From: CAZEAC01 sp964510065
GTDB taxonomy: Bacteria; Bdellovibrionota_C; UBA2361; CAIXSY01
DNA: 64,000 nt
Reading direction: 5' to 3'
Assembly: GCA_964510065.1 (NCBI GenBank)
Contig: CAZEAC010000018.1
Location: 1 to 64,000, forward strand
Shown here: positions 7,719 through 17,004 of the stretch, piece by piece
How positions within the stretch are numbered: the first letter of the stretch is position 1
Layout: the number at the start of each line of letters is the position of its first letter
The notes under the pieces: model-generated
Told to the model about the DNA's origin: nothing
What the model saw: the letters and a program-made list of their open reading frames with translations, nothing else
Database searches by the model: none
Made by a program: the position numbers and the translations under genes

Positions 7719-9287
7719 TCAGAATGTATTTTCTTCGGGTGTTAAAAAGTAGAGCCCACCGACTCTCTGCAAGAAGTCAACATATTGACGCGATGCGATT
7801 ATCGAATCACTCACCAGAGCGCGCGATGCAGGATCTTCTAGCAGCGTAAACCAGGCTCCACGAAATGCTTCTAGTAATGCCTGGGCGCACGCACGCGGAA
7901 GCTTTGAACTTATAAAGAGCACGTTGTCGCTGACACGGGGCAGCTTGTCGCTATTTTTATGCAGCTCGCTGGAAATACACTTAGAAAGAATTTGCCCGAG
8001 AGGGAATCCTAAAACCGCCGCGCCATCGCCACTCCTTAACCGATCGACGGCCTCGACGAGTGACGCCCCTACAAGCTTACTTCTTTTAAGAAGGGCTCGA
8101 TCTGATTCGCGAATCTTTTCAAAATACCTGCGTGGATAGCCGTGAGATTCTCGCGCAACAAACACCCTCGAGACTGCATTATTCGCCTCTTTGGGAAGCA
8201 GCAGATCAAAACGGGTCTTCGGCAGCAGCGCTGCAGCAATAAATGGTGCGCGTCTATTTTTTAAGATTAGCTTCAGAGCGGCTCCCCAAGATAAAATTAG
8301 CACTTGAGGAACCCCTGGCCGATCAAGCTGTTCCAAAATGGCGGAGGTACTTGGAAAGTTCCAGTCTAGCGTAAGTGGAAATTTCCAGGCGCTTGCCACA
8401 AGCGTCACAATACTAAGCGCACCAAAGGCAAAGGGCGCGCAGCATACGGAGATCTCTCCCTTTATTCGCTTTCGCATCCCTGCAGGCGAGCCTATCCGAT
8501 AACGTCGCGCCGCCGGTTCGACTCGCGCCTGAAGCTCCGTCGCACACCGCTCCATTTTTTTGGCAAGAGTGTCGCCAAGAAGCACTCGCATTTCGGCGAG
8601 CGAGCGCTCAACACCGAGCTGCTCCATAAGCGAACTCTCACTGAGCGCATCAACAATTTCGCGTTGCAGCACATTGCGAAACCATGTGCTTTGGGACCAA
8701 TGCTTTGCATCTCTCGCTGCGGGCGAATGTTCGAACTGCTGAAAGGATCCGGCTTTTCTATTAGATTTCGAAAACTGGCACGAGATCTCCCGTTCTAAGA
8801 GCACAAACAGGCTAGTCAGATCTTTTTTATCGAGAAGCTCTTTTGACTCGAGAAATATCCTCAGCTCCCGCGCGCCAAGCACATTCGCCGAAAGAGAGAT
8901 TCTAACCGGTCCAGGGCGTTTTCTCTCAGTATTCTCCCTTCGGAAAACTCGCAATGCTTGCGAGCGGCCGGTACTGTCGCGGCCAAAAAGATCGCTAATC
9001 CATTGCGTCGGCTTACTTATAGCAAAATCCAAAGAGGCAGCCGCTGAATTGGCTTCGCCTGACAGAACATAGCTCTTTCTTTTATTGTCAGCGATTCCCA
9101 GCCTCGCACCGACCACGAGAAGCGCAAACGCCTTTACCGCGCTGCTCCACTGAAAGTTACCACTTTGATCATTGGCAAAGGGCAGCTTTCCGCGCCGACA
9201 TAAACGCGGGTGTCCTGTCGCGCCGGCGAATTCCATTTCACCAAGTTCAATCGATGTGCCCTTTTGAAAGAAAAGCGAGAGATTCAT
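7719..9287 (-). CDS. Unrecognised 522-aa protein coupled to methylmalonyl-CoA mutase
   Basis: I do not recognise this family. The protein is mixed alpha/beta without a signal peptide. It has a central hydrophobic stretch (CCAPFAFGALSIVTLVASAW, about residues 291-310) that could be buried or membrane-associated. The C-terminal half, with its alternating hydrophobic pattern, loosely recalls periplasmic-binding-protein folds, but no motif proves this. The start codon lies 2 bp after the mutase stop codon, so the two are cotranscribed and probably translationally coupled. That suggests a role linked to acyl-CoA metabolism. It is not the B12-binding subunit and not the MeaB GTPase, as no DxHxxG or P-loop motif is visible. 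Confidence 0.6.
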   Translation of the reverse strand: MNLSLFFQKGTSIELGEMEFAGATGHPRLCRRGKLPFANDQSGNFQWSSAVKAFALLVVGARLGIADNKRKSYVLSGEANSAAASLDFAISKPTQWISDLFGRDSTGRSQALRVFRRENTERKRPGPVRISLSANVLGARELRIFLESKELLDKKDLTSLFVLLEREISCQFSKSNRKAGSFQQFEHSPAARDAKHWSQSTWFRNVLQREIVDALSESSLMEQLGVERSLAEMRVLLGDTLAKKMERCATELQARVEPAARRYRIGSPAGMRKRIKGEISVCCAPFAFGALSIVTLVASAWKFPLTLDWNFPSTSAILEQLDRPGVPQVLILSWGAALKLILKNRRAPFIAAALLPKTRFDLLLPKEANNAVSRVFVARESHGYPRRYFEKIRESDRALLKRSKLVGASLVEAVDRLRSGDGAAVLGFPLGQILSKCISSELHKNSDKLPRVSDNVLFISSKLPRACAQALLEAFRGAWFTLLEDPASRALVSDSIIASRQYVDFLQRVGGLYFLTPEENTF

Positions 9288-9289
9288 TG

Positions 9290-10903
9290 TTACGGCCGAA
9301 ATTCGCCAAAAACTACCCGCAACCGATCCGCAATCTCACCTAGTGTTGCCCGCACTCGCGCCGCCTGGATGATATAGGGCATAAGATTTGTCGATTGCCC
9401 AGCAGCCCGCTCGAGCTGGCTGAGCGCTTCGTCGACTTTTGTCTTCTCGCGTTGCTGTCGAAGCGATGCAACTCTTAAGCAAGCCTCGCGTTCGGTCTGA
9501 GAATTAAGCACAAGCGCTTCCTTTACTTGCTCTGCGTTGTCGGAAAACCGATTGACCCCGACGATTATTCTCTCCTGCCGCTCTATACGTTTCTGGAAAT
9601 CATATGCCGACGATTCGATATCGTGCTGCGGCACTCCTGCTTCAATTGCGCGCACCATCCCACCGAGCTTCTCGATTCTCGTAATTTTTTTCTCCGCCTC
9701 AACTTCGATAGAATCAGTGAGCGATTCTACGAGGTACGAGCCGCCAAGCGGATCGGCTATCTCGGCAATGCCGCTTTCATACGCGATAATCTGCTGGGTA
9801 CGAAGCGCCAGCTCGGCGCTTTCTTCCGTGGGAAGGCCCAAAGCCTCGTCAAACGAATTGGTGTGGAGCGACTGCGTCCCGCCCATAACTGCAGCCATCG
9901 CTTCAATGGCCGTGCGTACCACGTTATTGAGCGGCTGTTGCGCGGTGAGCGAACTCCCCGCTGTCTGTGTATGGAAACGGAGCATCATCGATCGGGGATT
10001 CTTTGCCCTAAACCGGTGCTTCATAATCTTTGCCCAGAGTCTCCGCGCTGCCCGGAATTTCGCCACTTCTTCAAAAAAATCAATATGACAGTTAAAGAAA
10101 AAAGCGATTCGCGGCGCAACGTCGTCAACTTTAAGTCCACGCGCACGCGCGGCTTCCAAATAGGTTATGGCGTTAGCGAGAGTAAAGGCTACTTCATCGA
10201 TCGCGGTGCTGCCCGCCTCGCGAATGTGATAGCCAGACACACTAATAGTATTCCAATTTGGTACCTGCGCTCCACAAAACTCACACAGATCGGTAATCAG
10301 GCGCAGTGCCGGGTCCGGCGGGAAAATATACGTTCCACGCGCGATATACTCTTTAAGGATATCATTCTGCACGGTGCCATTGAGCTTGTCCCAAGCAACG
10401 CCGCGTTCTTCTGCGACCACTAACACAAAGGCCAGCAAAATCGAGGCTGTCGCATTGATCGTCATCGAAATCGAAACTTGATCGAGTGGAATTTCTCGAA
10501 GGAGAAGATGCGCTTCCTCGACCGAAGATATTGAAACACCGACCCGGCCCACCTCTCCTTTTGAAAGCTGATGATCGCAATCACGCCCCATTTGTGTCGG
10601 AAGATCGAAGGCAATACTCAGACCGGTAGTCCCCCTTGCAAGCAGAAAACGGAAGCGGGAATTTGCTTCTTCGGCCGTACCAAAGCCGGCGTATTGGCGC
10701 ATTGTCCAAAGCTTGCCTCGATACATTGACGGATGTATTCCGCGCGTAAACGGAAATTTTCCGGGGACTTCGTTGACGCGCTTGGCGCTACCACGTTCCG
10801 CGGAATAGTGCGGAGCAAGCTTAGTTCCCGATAGCGTAAACCGAGCATCTTCAGTGGCGCGGTTCTCTTTTCCTCTTTTCCTTAGATTTCGTTTGAGTTT
10901 CAT
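9290..10903 (-). CDS. mcmA: Methylmalonyl-CoA mutase, catalytic (large) subunit
   Basis: The enzyme interconverts methylmalonyl-CoA and succinyl-CoA with adenosylcobalamin. The 537-residue protein has the mutase signature FPFTRGIHPSMYRG followed by LWTMRQYAGF, then GLSIAFDLPTQMG, NDILKEYIARGTYIFPP, SGYHIREAGS and TQSLHTNSFDEALGLP. It ends after the catalytic barrel without the cobalamin-binding domain (DxHxxG), so it needs a separate small subunit, which is not in this window. A relative acting on ethylmalonyl-CoA or isobutyryl-CoA is possible. The carboxylase genes at 14.5-16.6 kb would supply methylmalonyl-CoA. Confidence 0.92.
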   Translation of the reverse strand: MKLKRNLRKRGKENRATEDARFTLSGTKLAPHYSAERGSAKRVNEVPGKFPFTRGIHPSMYRGKLWTMRQYAGFGTAEEANSRFRFLLARGTTGLSIAFDLPTQMGRDCDHQLSKGEVGRVGVSISSVEEAHLLLREIPLDQVSISMTINATASILLAFVLVVAEERGVAWDKLNGTVQNDILKEYIARGTYIFPPDPALRLITDLCEFCGAQVPNWNTISVSGYHIREAGSTAIDEVAFTLANAITYLEAARARGLKVDDVAPRIAFFFNCHIDFFEEVAKFRAARRLWAKIMKHRFRAKNPRSMMLRFHTQTAGSSLTAQQPLNNVVRTAIEAMAAVMGGTQSLHTNSFDEALGLPTEESAELALRTQQIIAYESGIAEIADPLGGSYLVESLTDSIEVEAEKKITRIEKLGGMVRAIEAGVPQHDIESSAYDFQKRIERQERIIVGVNRFSDNAEQVKEALVLNSQTEREACLRVASLRQQREKTKVDEALSQLERAAGQSTNLMPYIIQAARVRATLGEIADRLRVVFGEFRP

Positions 10904-11056
10904 TAGGGGAAAATTAGCACGGTGCGACCCCCTTCACCATGTCCCATAAAGCGCATCCCGCTGCTTCAATAGGCTCTGCAAATGAGCAAAATATCGATTC
11001 TAGAACAATCCAAATTCGTTTCCTTACGACCGCCACTCACAATAGCTTAAGATCTC

Positions 11057-11063
11057 AGGAGGT
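11057..11063 (+). promoter_or_regulatory. Shine-Dalgarno site deciding the start at 11068
   Basis: AGGAGGT lies 4 nt before the ATG at 11068, a near-perfect anti-16S match, and outweighs an in-frame ATG further upstream at 10939. Confidence 0.8.
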
Positions 11064-11067
11064 AGTT

Positions 11068-12423
11068 ATGTTACGCGCTGACCTCGTTCGAGGCCGGCTG
11101 AGAAAAGGTGTGTATGGACTGCTCGCCGCAGCCTGCTTCTCGCCCGCTCTAATAAAGGACACTTTAAACGCCGCTCAAATTCCCGAGATCCCCGCCCCCA
11201 TTCCAGTGACTCTAAGGGCCACCAACGTGGATTCAACACTTGTGCGGGTAAATTTTCCCGATTTTCGTAGAGCGGCACCTGCCCCAAAAAATCCGGTCGC
11301 CGCTCCGCTTCTTGCGGCACAGGCACCAACCCTCAGTACCACCGAAAGCTCGTTCAGCAAACTGCTTGACCGAATTGGGGGAAAGCTCACTGAAGTGCGG
11401 GAAAGGCTCTATGATATTGCGGGACAAAGTGTTGTCGACCTCACCATCGCCGGAATTACCGTCTGGGCGCTCGCGCGCGCGGCGATTAGAATCCATCTCT
11501 CCGCATATCGCCGTTTTTTCCCCGATCAAATTAGCGTGTACCTGATCGAGCCAATGATCGGAAGCCATGGTGGCATCCGCGCCAGTACCCGGACAATTTC
11601 GCGCTTAGAGCTCGATGAGGTATATAAGAACGATCCGAAAGCGCTCAGACTTGTGCGTCGCGCGCAAAGATCTGCCGCGCGGCATCCCGAACTGCCAATT
11701 CTCTTCTTTCCAAGGGGTAGCAGCGCCGAGGTATTCACCAATCTCAACAAACATATGTCGAGTTTGATTTGCGGCACCGATAGCGCGCTCGTGTCGATGA
11801 ACAACGCCACGAAAAGGTTGGCTAGCCTTGCTTCCAACGGTTCAATACGTCCAGGTATTGAGCGCCAGGTTCCAATGCAGCGGGTATTTTTGCTGTATAC
11901 CTTTGAACGTTACGACGCTGTTCGGACTCGCGTCGTATGGCTTCCCGCTGATGACGTGATAAGCCTTCTCGGCGACTTGCCGAGCTGGACTGAGGCGTGC
12001 AATCGAATCAAAGACGAGAAAACTCGTAGCGCAACGAGACGCCGGCTTACTCGGCATATTGAGATTGCGACCTCGATTGTGCTCCGCCGCCCCGATCTGG
12101 TCGAAGGCTATTGTCGAAATCATCCTGAATTGTGGGAGAAAGTCCAGAAGACCGCCCAAGATATGAAAAAGCTGCTCATCCTATTTCCAGAGCAATCACT
12201 GGAGTACTTGGAGGCATACATTGATCCGACTCGCCCGCGCCCTAATCCGAAGCTCACCGCGAAAGAAGAGCAGTGGCTCTCGAGAATTTGGTATGGCCAA
12301 GACACCCCGCCGACTGACGACGAAAAGGGGCGAGAGTGGCTTTCTTTTATCGAGATACCTTCGACACGAGGAGATTTTGAACTCGCGGCTATGCCGGTAT
12401 GCCCACCAAAACAAGCGGCATAG
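11068..12423 (+). CDS. Unrecognised 451-aa protein with N-terminal export or anchor segment
   Basis: The start follows a strong Shine-Dalgarno site. The first 25 or so residues combine arginines with a hydrophobic stretch (YGLLAAACFSPALI), consistent with a signal peptide or membrane anchor. A second hydrophobic segment (VDLTIAGITVWALARAAI) follows near residue 130. The remainder is rich in Arg, with a LILFPEQSLEYLEAY segment near the C-terminus. I recognise no domain and propose no function. It is divergent from mcmA with a gap of about 165 bp that must hold both promoters. A methyltransferase gene follows after 62 bp on the same strand. Confidence 0.6.
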   Translation: MLRADLVRGRLRKGVYGLLAAACFSPALIKDTLNAAQIPEIPAPIPVTLRATNVDSTLVRVNFPDFRRAAPAPKNPVAAPLLAAQAPTLSTTESSFSKLLDRIGGKLTEVRERLYDIAGQSVVDLTIAGITVWALARAAIRIHLSAYRRFFPDQISVYLIEPMIGSHGGIRASTRTISRLELDEVYKNDPKALRLVRRAQRSAARHPELPILFFPRGSSAEVFTNLNKHMSSLICGTDSALVSMNNATKRLASLASNGSIRPGIERQVPMQRVFLLYTFERYDAVRTRVVWLPADDVISLLGDLPSWTEACNRIKDEKTRSATRRRLTRHIEIATSIVLRRPDLVEGYCRNHPELWEKVQKTAQDMKKLLILFPEQSLEYLEAYIDPTRPRPNPKLTAKEEQWLSRIWYGQDTPPTDDEKGREWLSFIEIPSTRGDFELAAMPVCPPKQAA

Positions 12424-12485
12424 CGGCTCTTGCGCAGCTCAATCACCGGTAGCCCTGCTCGAGTTTTTTGGCTAGCATACGCACA

Positions 12486-13166
12486 ATGGATCAAGATCAA
12501 ATCTGGGATCACTATCAAAATGTTGCGACAACGACTTTTACCGAAAGTTACGGGCGCAATGCCTTTCTTGCGAAAAAGCTGCGGCGCGGGATTAGGGTAC
12601 TGAATATTGGCGTCGGCGTCTTGATTTTAGAAAGGCTCGCGCAGGCTAGAGAAGTTGAGATGTATGCCCTCGACCCTTCAGCTGCTTCAATTGAAAAAGC
12701 CACGTTAGATCTCGGGCTTGGAGAGCGGGCCAAAGTCGGACATTCTCAAGCAATTCCGTTCCAAGACTCTTTTTTCGACGTGGTGATAATGTCAGAGGTC
12801 TTGGAACATCTCGGCACAGCACATCTCAGCGCCAGTATTAATGAAATTTGGAGAGTATTAAAGCCCGGTGGCTCGTTTATTGGCACTGTGCCTTTTGACG
12901 AGGACCTTGAGGCAAGCAACGTCGCATGTCCGCATTGTCACAAAACATTTCATCGCTGGGGCCATCAACAACGCTTTACCACTGAGTCTTTGGCCACGCT
13001 ATTGAAGACCCGTTTCCCAAATCCACGCTGCCAGCGCAAGAAGTTTATTACCTGGCGCGCGCGCAGCGGCTTGGCAAAGGTCGTTGCCGTTGCCAAGCTC
13101 ATCGCGCATCGCTTCGGCGCGCGCATTCCCGACGAAAGCATCTATTTTGAGGCAACAAAACTGTAA
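12486..13166 (+). CDS. SAM-dependent methyltransferase (class I)
   Basis: The 226-residue protein has a Rossmann-type methyltransferase core. A SAM-binding motif I variant is seen in VLNIGVGVLI, the acidic residue of motif II in YALDPS, FFDVVIMSEVLEHLG in motif IV, and WRVLKPGGSFIGTVPF. It resembles the UbiE/Methyltransf_11 group. A CPHCHKTFHRWGHQQRF segment with two cysteines and histidines could bind zinc and is typical of some cell-surface sugar methyltransferases. An in-frame TTG 18 bp upstream is an alternative start. Substrate unknown. Confidence 0.82.
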   Translation: MDQDQIWDHYQNVATTTFTESYGRNAFLAKKLRRGIRVLNIGVGVLILERLAQAREVEMYALDPSAASIEKATLDLGLGERAKVGHSQAIPFQDSFFDVVIMSEVLEHLGTAHLSASINEIWRVLKPGGSFIGTVPFDEDLEASNVACPHCHKTFHRWGHQQRFTTESLATLLKTRFPNPRCQRKKFITWRARSGLAKVVAVAKLIAHRFGARIPDESIYFEATKL

Positions 13167-13244
13167 TTCTTACTGGTTTTCTGAAGCCCTTTTAACCTCG
13201 ACGCAGGCCTTGAGATATTTGCCTATTATTCCGATGGTACAATC

Positions 13245-14402
13245 ATGGGGTTTCTGTTCAAAACCGGTGAGCTACTTAATGACCGCTACAAAGTCGAGCG
13301 CATTTTAGGGTGTGGCGGCTCGGGCGCTGTATACCTGTGCCAAGACATACTCATTGGTTCATCGAAGGTCGCGGTCAAAGCATTCCACCCTTCAGTAATG
13401 GATGACCCTGCCTCACGTACCCGAATTCAACGTGAGCTTCTGGCCTCGGCAAGTATCGAGCATCACAACATTACCCGCACGCACGAAGCCTTTTGGCAAG
13501 GCGATGTGTTCGCCTTCGCCATGGACTATGCTCCTGGCGATACTCTACACGGCATGCTCCTGAAGCGCGGACCAATTGCTACTTCAGAGGCGACCTGGAT
13601 ACTTTGTCAGATCTGTAACGGCCTACAGGCAATTCACGCTAGAGGTCTGGTGCACCGCGACATCACTTCGAACAATATTATTGTCAGTCCGCAGGGAAAT
13701 ATAAAAATAACAGATCTCGGACTGGTGCGAGATCCGATCAATTTTCAGCAGGGGCACGCCGAGTCGGTCGCCAAAGTTTCGCCTTTTGCGCGAACCCGCG
13801 CCACGCTCGACGGACAAATGGCCGGAACGCCGCTCTATCTTTCGCCGGAATATGTGCGCGACGGCAGATGCGACGCGTTAACGGATATTTACGGTGTGGG
13901 GATTATCGGGTACGAACTTCTAACTGGTACTGCTCCATTTCATGACTTAGAGCTCGCCGAGCTTTTCCACGCGAAGACTTCGCGCAGCGCACCTTCACTT
14001 GAGACTCTTTGTCCAACTCTACCAACGCTTCTTGTTAGAGCAATTGACCGAGCGGTCGCGCTCAACCCCGAAGATCGATTTCAGAGCGTCAAAGAGATGC
14101 ATGACGCGCTTTCACCACTTCTTGAATCGGCGCTACCGTCCGGTGTTTACCGGCGCCGAATCGCCAGCGCCCCGGAGAAACCTACGCCGACGCATCCGGT
14201 CACAATTAATCACACTAATGTTGTTGCTATTAGCTTGACCGCCGTTTTGCTTGCGCTCGCTGCAATCACCACTTTAAAATCAGGTCCACTTGGAGTTTTA
14301 CGAGATGCCGCGTTAAGCGTTCGCTATCGGATCGAGCGACTATTCGCGAAAAAGCCCGAACCGAATCGTAAGTATGATCACTATTCGGATTATACAAAAT
14401 AG
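13245..14402 (+). CDS. Serine/threonine protein kinase, membrane anchored
   Basis: A Hanks-type kinase domain fills residues 15-300. It has a glycine-rich loop (GCGGSGAVY), the ATP-anchoring lysine in VAVK (Lys45), a catalytic loop HRDITSNN (Asp139, Asn144) and DLG (Asp157) in place of DFG. An APE-like SPEY follows. The catalytic loop lacks the usual Lys two residues after Asp, as is common in HRDxSPxN kinases of Myxococcota. One hydrophobic segment (about residues 325-345) near the C-terminus would anchor it with the kinase in the cytoplasm and a short periplasmic tail. Substrates cannot be inferred. Confidence 0.9.
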   Translation: MGFLFKTGELLNDRYKVERILGCGGSGAVYLCQDILIGSSKVAVKAFHPSVMDDPASRTRIQRELLASASIEHHNITRTHEAFWQGDVFAFAMDYAPGDTLHGMLLKRGPIATSEATWILCQICNGLQAIHARGLVHRDITSNNIIVSPQGNIKITDLGLVRDPINFQQGHAESVAKVSPFARTRATLDGQMAGTPLYLSPEYVRDGRCDALTDIYGVGIIGYELLTGTAPFHDLELAELFHAKTSRSAPSLETLCPTLPTLLVRAIDRAVALNPEDRFQSVKEMHDALSPLLESALPSGVYRRRIASAPEKPTPTHPVTINHTNVVAISLTAVLLALAAITTLKSGPLGVLRDAALSVRYRIERLFAKKPEPNRKYDHYSDYTK

Positions 14403-14483
14403 CCTGCTTTACTCTAAAGCCCCTTCGCGTCTGGGCTAATTATCAATTGCGACACTCACTCTTGCTAGGTAATACTAGCTCTC

Positions 14484-16019
14484 ATGGGCAGCACTGATAC
14501 ATTGCGAGAGAAGGAAACCGAGGCACTTCAAGCTGGAGGAGCTGAAAGAATTAAGCGCCAGCATGCCGCGGGAAAGCTGACCGCACGTGAACGTATCGAA
14601 AAGCTTCTCGATCCCGGTTCGTTTTTTGAAATTGATAAATTTGTACGCAATCGTTCAGCTGCGCTCCCCGCAGAAATGGAAAAACCTCTCGGCGATGGCG
14701 TGGTCACAGGCTCAGGAAGCATCGACGGTCGCACCGTTTTTGTATTTGCGCAGGACTTCACTGTGTTCGGCGGATCACTCTCATCGGCTCACGCAAAAAA
14801 GATATGTAAGGTAATGGATCGCGCGTTAGAGACAGGCGCGCCAGTTATCGGACTCAATGACTCAGGCGGCGCGCGTATACAAGAGGGAGTCGAAAGCCTT
14901 GCCGGTTACGCCGATATCTTTCTTAGGAATGTACAATGCTCGGGCGTTATTCCTCAGCTCTCGTTAATTCTTGGTCCGTGCGCCGGCGGCGCGGTGTATT
15001 CGCCGGCAATTACCGATTTTATTTTTATGGTCGAGGGCCTCAGTCATATGTTTATTACCGGCCCCGAAGTCATTCGTGCGGTCACTAAAGAGGAGGTAAG
15101 CAAAGAAGATCTTGGGGGCGCAGAGGCACACATGACCCGGAGTGGCGTTTCGCATATCCAAACAAAAAGCGAAGATGAATGTTTTGCGTTTACTCGAAAG
15201 CTCCTCGGATTTATCCCATCAAATAATCTTGATGCTCCGCCTCATTCAGATTTCACCGACATTGCAGCCGGAATGGATGAAGCGCTGGCGCATATCGTTC
15301 CCGACTCGCCGAATAAACCCTATGATATGCACGGCATTATCTCACGGATTGCCGATAATGGTGAGTTCTTTGAAATTCAACCACACTTTGCCGCAAATAT
15401 CCTGATTGGCTTTATCCGTCTCAATGGGTATTCAACAGCGGTTGTTGCAAATCAGCCCTCTGTACTGGCCGGATGTCTTGATATTAACGCCAGCGTAAAG
15501 GCCGCGCGATTTGTCCGATTCTGCGATGCGTTTAATATTCCTCTTCTGACGCTGGTTGACGTTCCTGGTTTTCTTCCTGGTGTAGCCCAGGAGCATGGAG
15601 GTATTATCCGCCATGGCGCGAAATTACTGTACGCGTTCGCTGAAGCGACGGTGCCTAAAGTTACTCTGATCACCCGTAAAGCGTACGGTGGCGCATACGA
15701 CGTTATGAGTTCGAAACATCTCCGCGGTGATTTTAACTTTGCCTATCCGACCGCTGAAATTGCGGTTATGGGCCCGGAGGGCGCAGTTAATATAGTGTAC
15801 AGAAAAGAGCTCGACGGTAGTAACGCGGAGCAGCGCGCGCGCCTCATTGCCGAGTACCGTGCCAAGTTTTCGAACCCTTGGGAGGCCGCCGAGCTCGGAT
15901 TTGTCGACGCAGTGATAGATCCGAAGGAAACTCGCCAAATTTTGATACAGAGCTTCGCGCGCCTTCGCGGGAAACGGTTGGTCAATCCGCGAAGAAAACA
16001 TGGGAACATTCCGCTATGA
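14484..16019 (+). CDS. pccB: Propionyl-CoA carboxylase beta / methylmalonyl-CoA carboxyltransferase subunit
   Basis: The 511-residue protein is a biotin-dependent acyl-CoA carboxyltransferase. Family landmarks are AAGKLTARERIEKLLDPGSF near the N-terminus, the oxyanion-hole glycines in NDSGGARIQEGV and LGPCAGGAVYSPA, FITGPEVIRAVT, and the second-domain motif VDVPGFLPGVAQEHGGIIRHGAKLL. Length and motifs fit PccB/MmdA, supplying methylmalonyl-CoA to the mutase. The stop codon overlaps the next ATG (ATGA). A biotin carboxylase gene is missing here, so it is either encoded elsewhere or the complex works as a decarboxylase/transcarboxylase. Confidence 0.93.
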   Translation: MGSTDTLREKETEALQAGGAERIKRQHAAGKLTARERIEKLLDPGSFFEIDKFVRNRSAALPAEMEKPLGDGVVTGSGSIDGRTVFVFAQDFTVFGGSLSSAHAKKICKVMDRALETGAPVIGLNDSGGARIQEGVESLAGYADIFLRNVQCSGVIPQLSLILGPCAGGAVYSPAITDFIFMVEGLSHMFITGPEVIRAVTKEEVSKEDLGGAEAHMTRSGVSHIQTKSEDECFAFTRKLLGFIPSNNLDAPPHSDFTDIAAGMDEALAHIVPDSPNKPYDMHGIISRIADNGEFFEIQPHFAANILIGFIRLNGYSTAVVANQPSVLAGCLDINASVKAARFVRFCDAFNIPLLTLVDVPGFLPGVAQEHGGIIRHGAKLLYAFAEATVPKVTLITRKAYGGAYDVMSSKHLRGDFNFAYPTAEIAVMGPEGAVNIVYRKELDGSNAEQRARLIAEYRAKFSNPWEAAELGFVDAVIDPKETRQILIQSFARLRGKRLVNPRRKHGNIPL

Positions 16020-16246
16020 AAAAAAAGAAAACTGGCAACCGCGTTAAGCAGTCTCTCCCGTCATCTTTAACTGCACCGCTGTTCGTTCCTGATTTCGATC
16101 TACTCGAGCACCAGAAACGTTTGCCGACCTCCGCCGAGATCGCGGCACTTGCGGCGACACTCGATCAGATACTTCCTCCGGGAGATACAAAGTCACGTTC
16201 GTGGGAAGAGCAGGCGCGCGCACAGAGCCTTGAGCAAAGGATATGA
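16016..16246 (+). CDS. Small carboxylase-operon protein, 76 aa
   Basis: A 76-residue protein is encoded between the carboxyltransferase and the biotin carrier, overlapping both neighbours by ATGA junctions. It has a lysine-rich N-terminus, a middle with hydrophobics and prolines, and a charged C-terminus (KSRSWEEQARAQSLEQRI). I do not recognise a family. The position recalls the small delta/epsilon subunits that stabilise decarboxylase or acyl-CoA carboxylase complexes. It lacks an obvious transmembrane anchor like that of OadG. The overlaps argue strongly that it is translated. Confidence 0.65.
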   Translation: MKKKKTGNRVKQSLPSSLTAPLFVPDFDLLEHQKRLPTSAEIAALAATLDQILPPGDTKSRSWEEQARAQSLEQRI

Positions 16247-16629
16247 AAAATCTCTTACTTTCGGTAAACGGAAAGAGCTTTAATGTCCACAATCCTCGGC
16301 GCGATGGATCGCGAATCTGCTTCTTGATTGAGGGCACGCCTTACACCGTTGAGATACAAAGTACAGCAGTGATTGGTACTTCCGCCACCGAACTGACGAC
16401 GCAGTCGCGCGCAGAGTCTGATACTGTAATTGCACCGATGCCAGGGGTAGTCATCTCGCTCCCAGCAAAAGAAGGCCAGCGCGTAACCAAGGGCACTACC
16501 GTGGTTGTTATCGAGGCAATGAAAATGGAGAACTCAATTACTGCGCCACGCGATGGTGTGGTCTCGCGAGTTCAGACAAGCCTTGGTGAAGAAGTGCGAG
16601 CCGGACAAGAGCTTCTTTACATTAAATAG
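16243..16629 (+). CDS. Biotin carboxyl carrier protein of acyl-CoA carboxylase
   Basis: The 128-residue protein ends in a biotinyl domain with the biotin attachment motif EAMKMEN, where the central lysine is biotinylated. It is flanked by the conserved APMPGVV and a GEEVRAGQELLYI ending. The N-terminal half is a linker rich in polar residues, without the long alanine/proline hinge of decarboxylase gamma subunits. It shuttles CO2 on biotin to the carboxyltransferase encoded two genes upstream. It overlaps the 76-aa gene by 4 bp. Confidence 0.92.
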   Translation: MKNLLLSVNGKSFNVHNPRRDGSRICFLIEGTPYTVEIQSTAVIGTSATELTTQSRAESDTVIAPMPGVVISLPAKEGQRVTKGTTVVVIEAMKMENSITAPRDGVVSRVQTSLGEEVRAGQELLYIK

Positions 16630-17004
16630 GGCTAGCGGACACTCCCTTCCCTCGGAGACCGCGCGGCAACAGGGGAAGCAACTTTTCGGAAATTTCCACG
16701 AACAGTACTGCGAAATCGAATACTTTGTATTGATAGTAATTGTTCGGTATGTGCGACCAGCCCTGTTTAGAGAGACCCGCCACTTTGATATAGAGGCATG
16801 AACTTGCAATGCGGATATCGCCTTGACTTCACTGTCGACGATTTCTTAATCGTTCTAGGTAAGGCTGCCTACTGCAGATTTCAGATCGATAGAAAGTAAC
16901 TATTCGCAATCATTAATGGAAAGTGAATAATTGACTTTGGTATATTCAATTACGTAAAAAACAACTGTTTAAAAAACTAATTCGCCTACACAAACGGGTG
17001 ACGT
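16630..17004. other. Intergenic region after the carboxylase operon
   Basis: This 375-bp gap carries no gene that I can support. The right part (about 16880-16990) is AT-rich and contains TTGACT at 16931 and TATATT at 16941. It is a plausible promoter area for the secreted protein starting at 17005, but the two boxes are too close together to be one classical promoter. Confidence 0.5.

Noticed and set aside
9527..10423. 298-codon plus-strand frame inside mcmA
   Set aside because: It is antisense to a clearly conserved mutase gene; its composition is that of a shadow frame.
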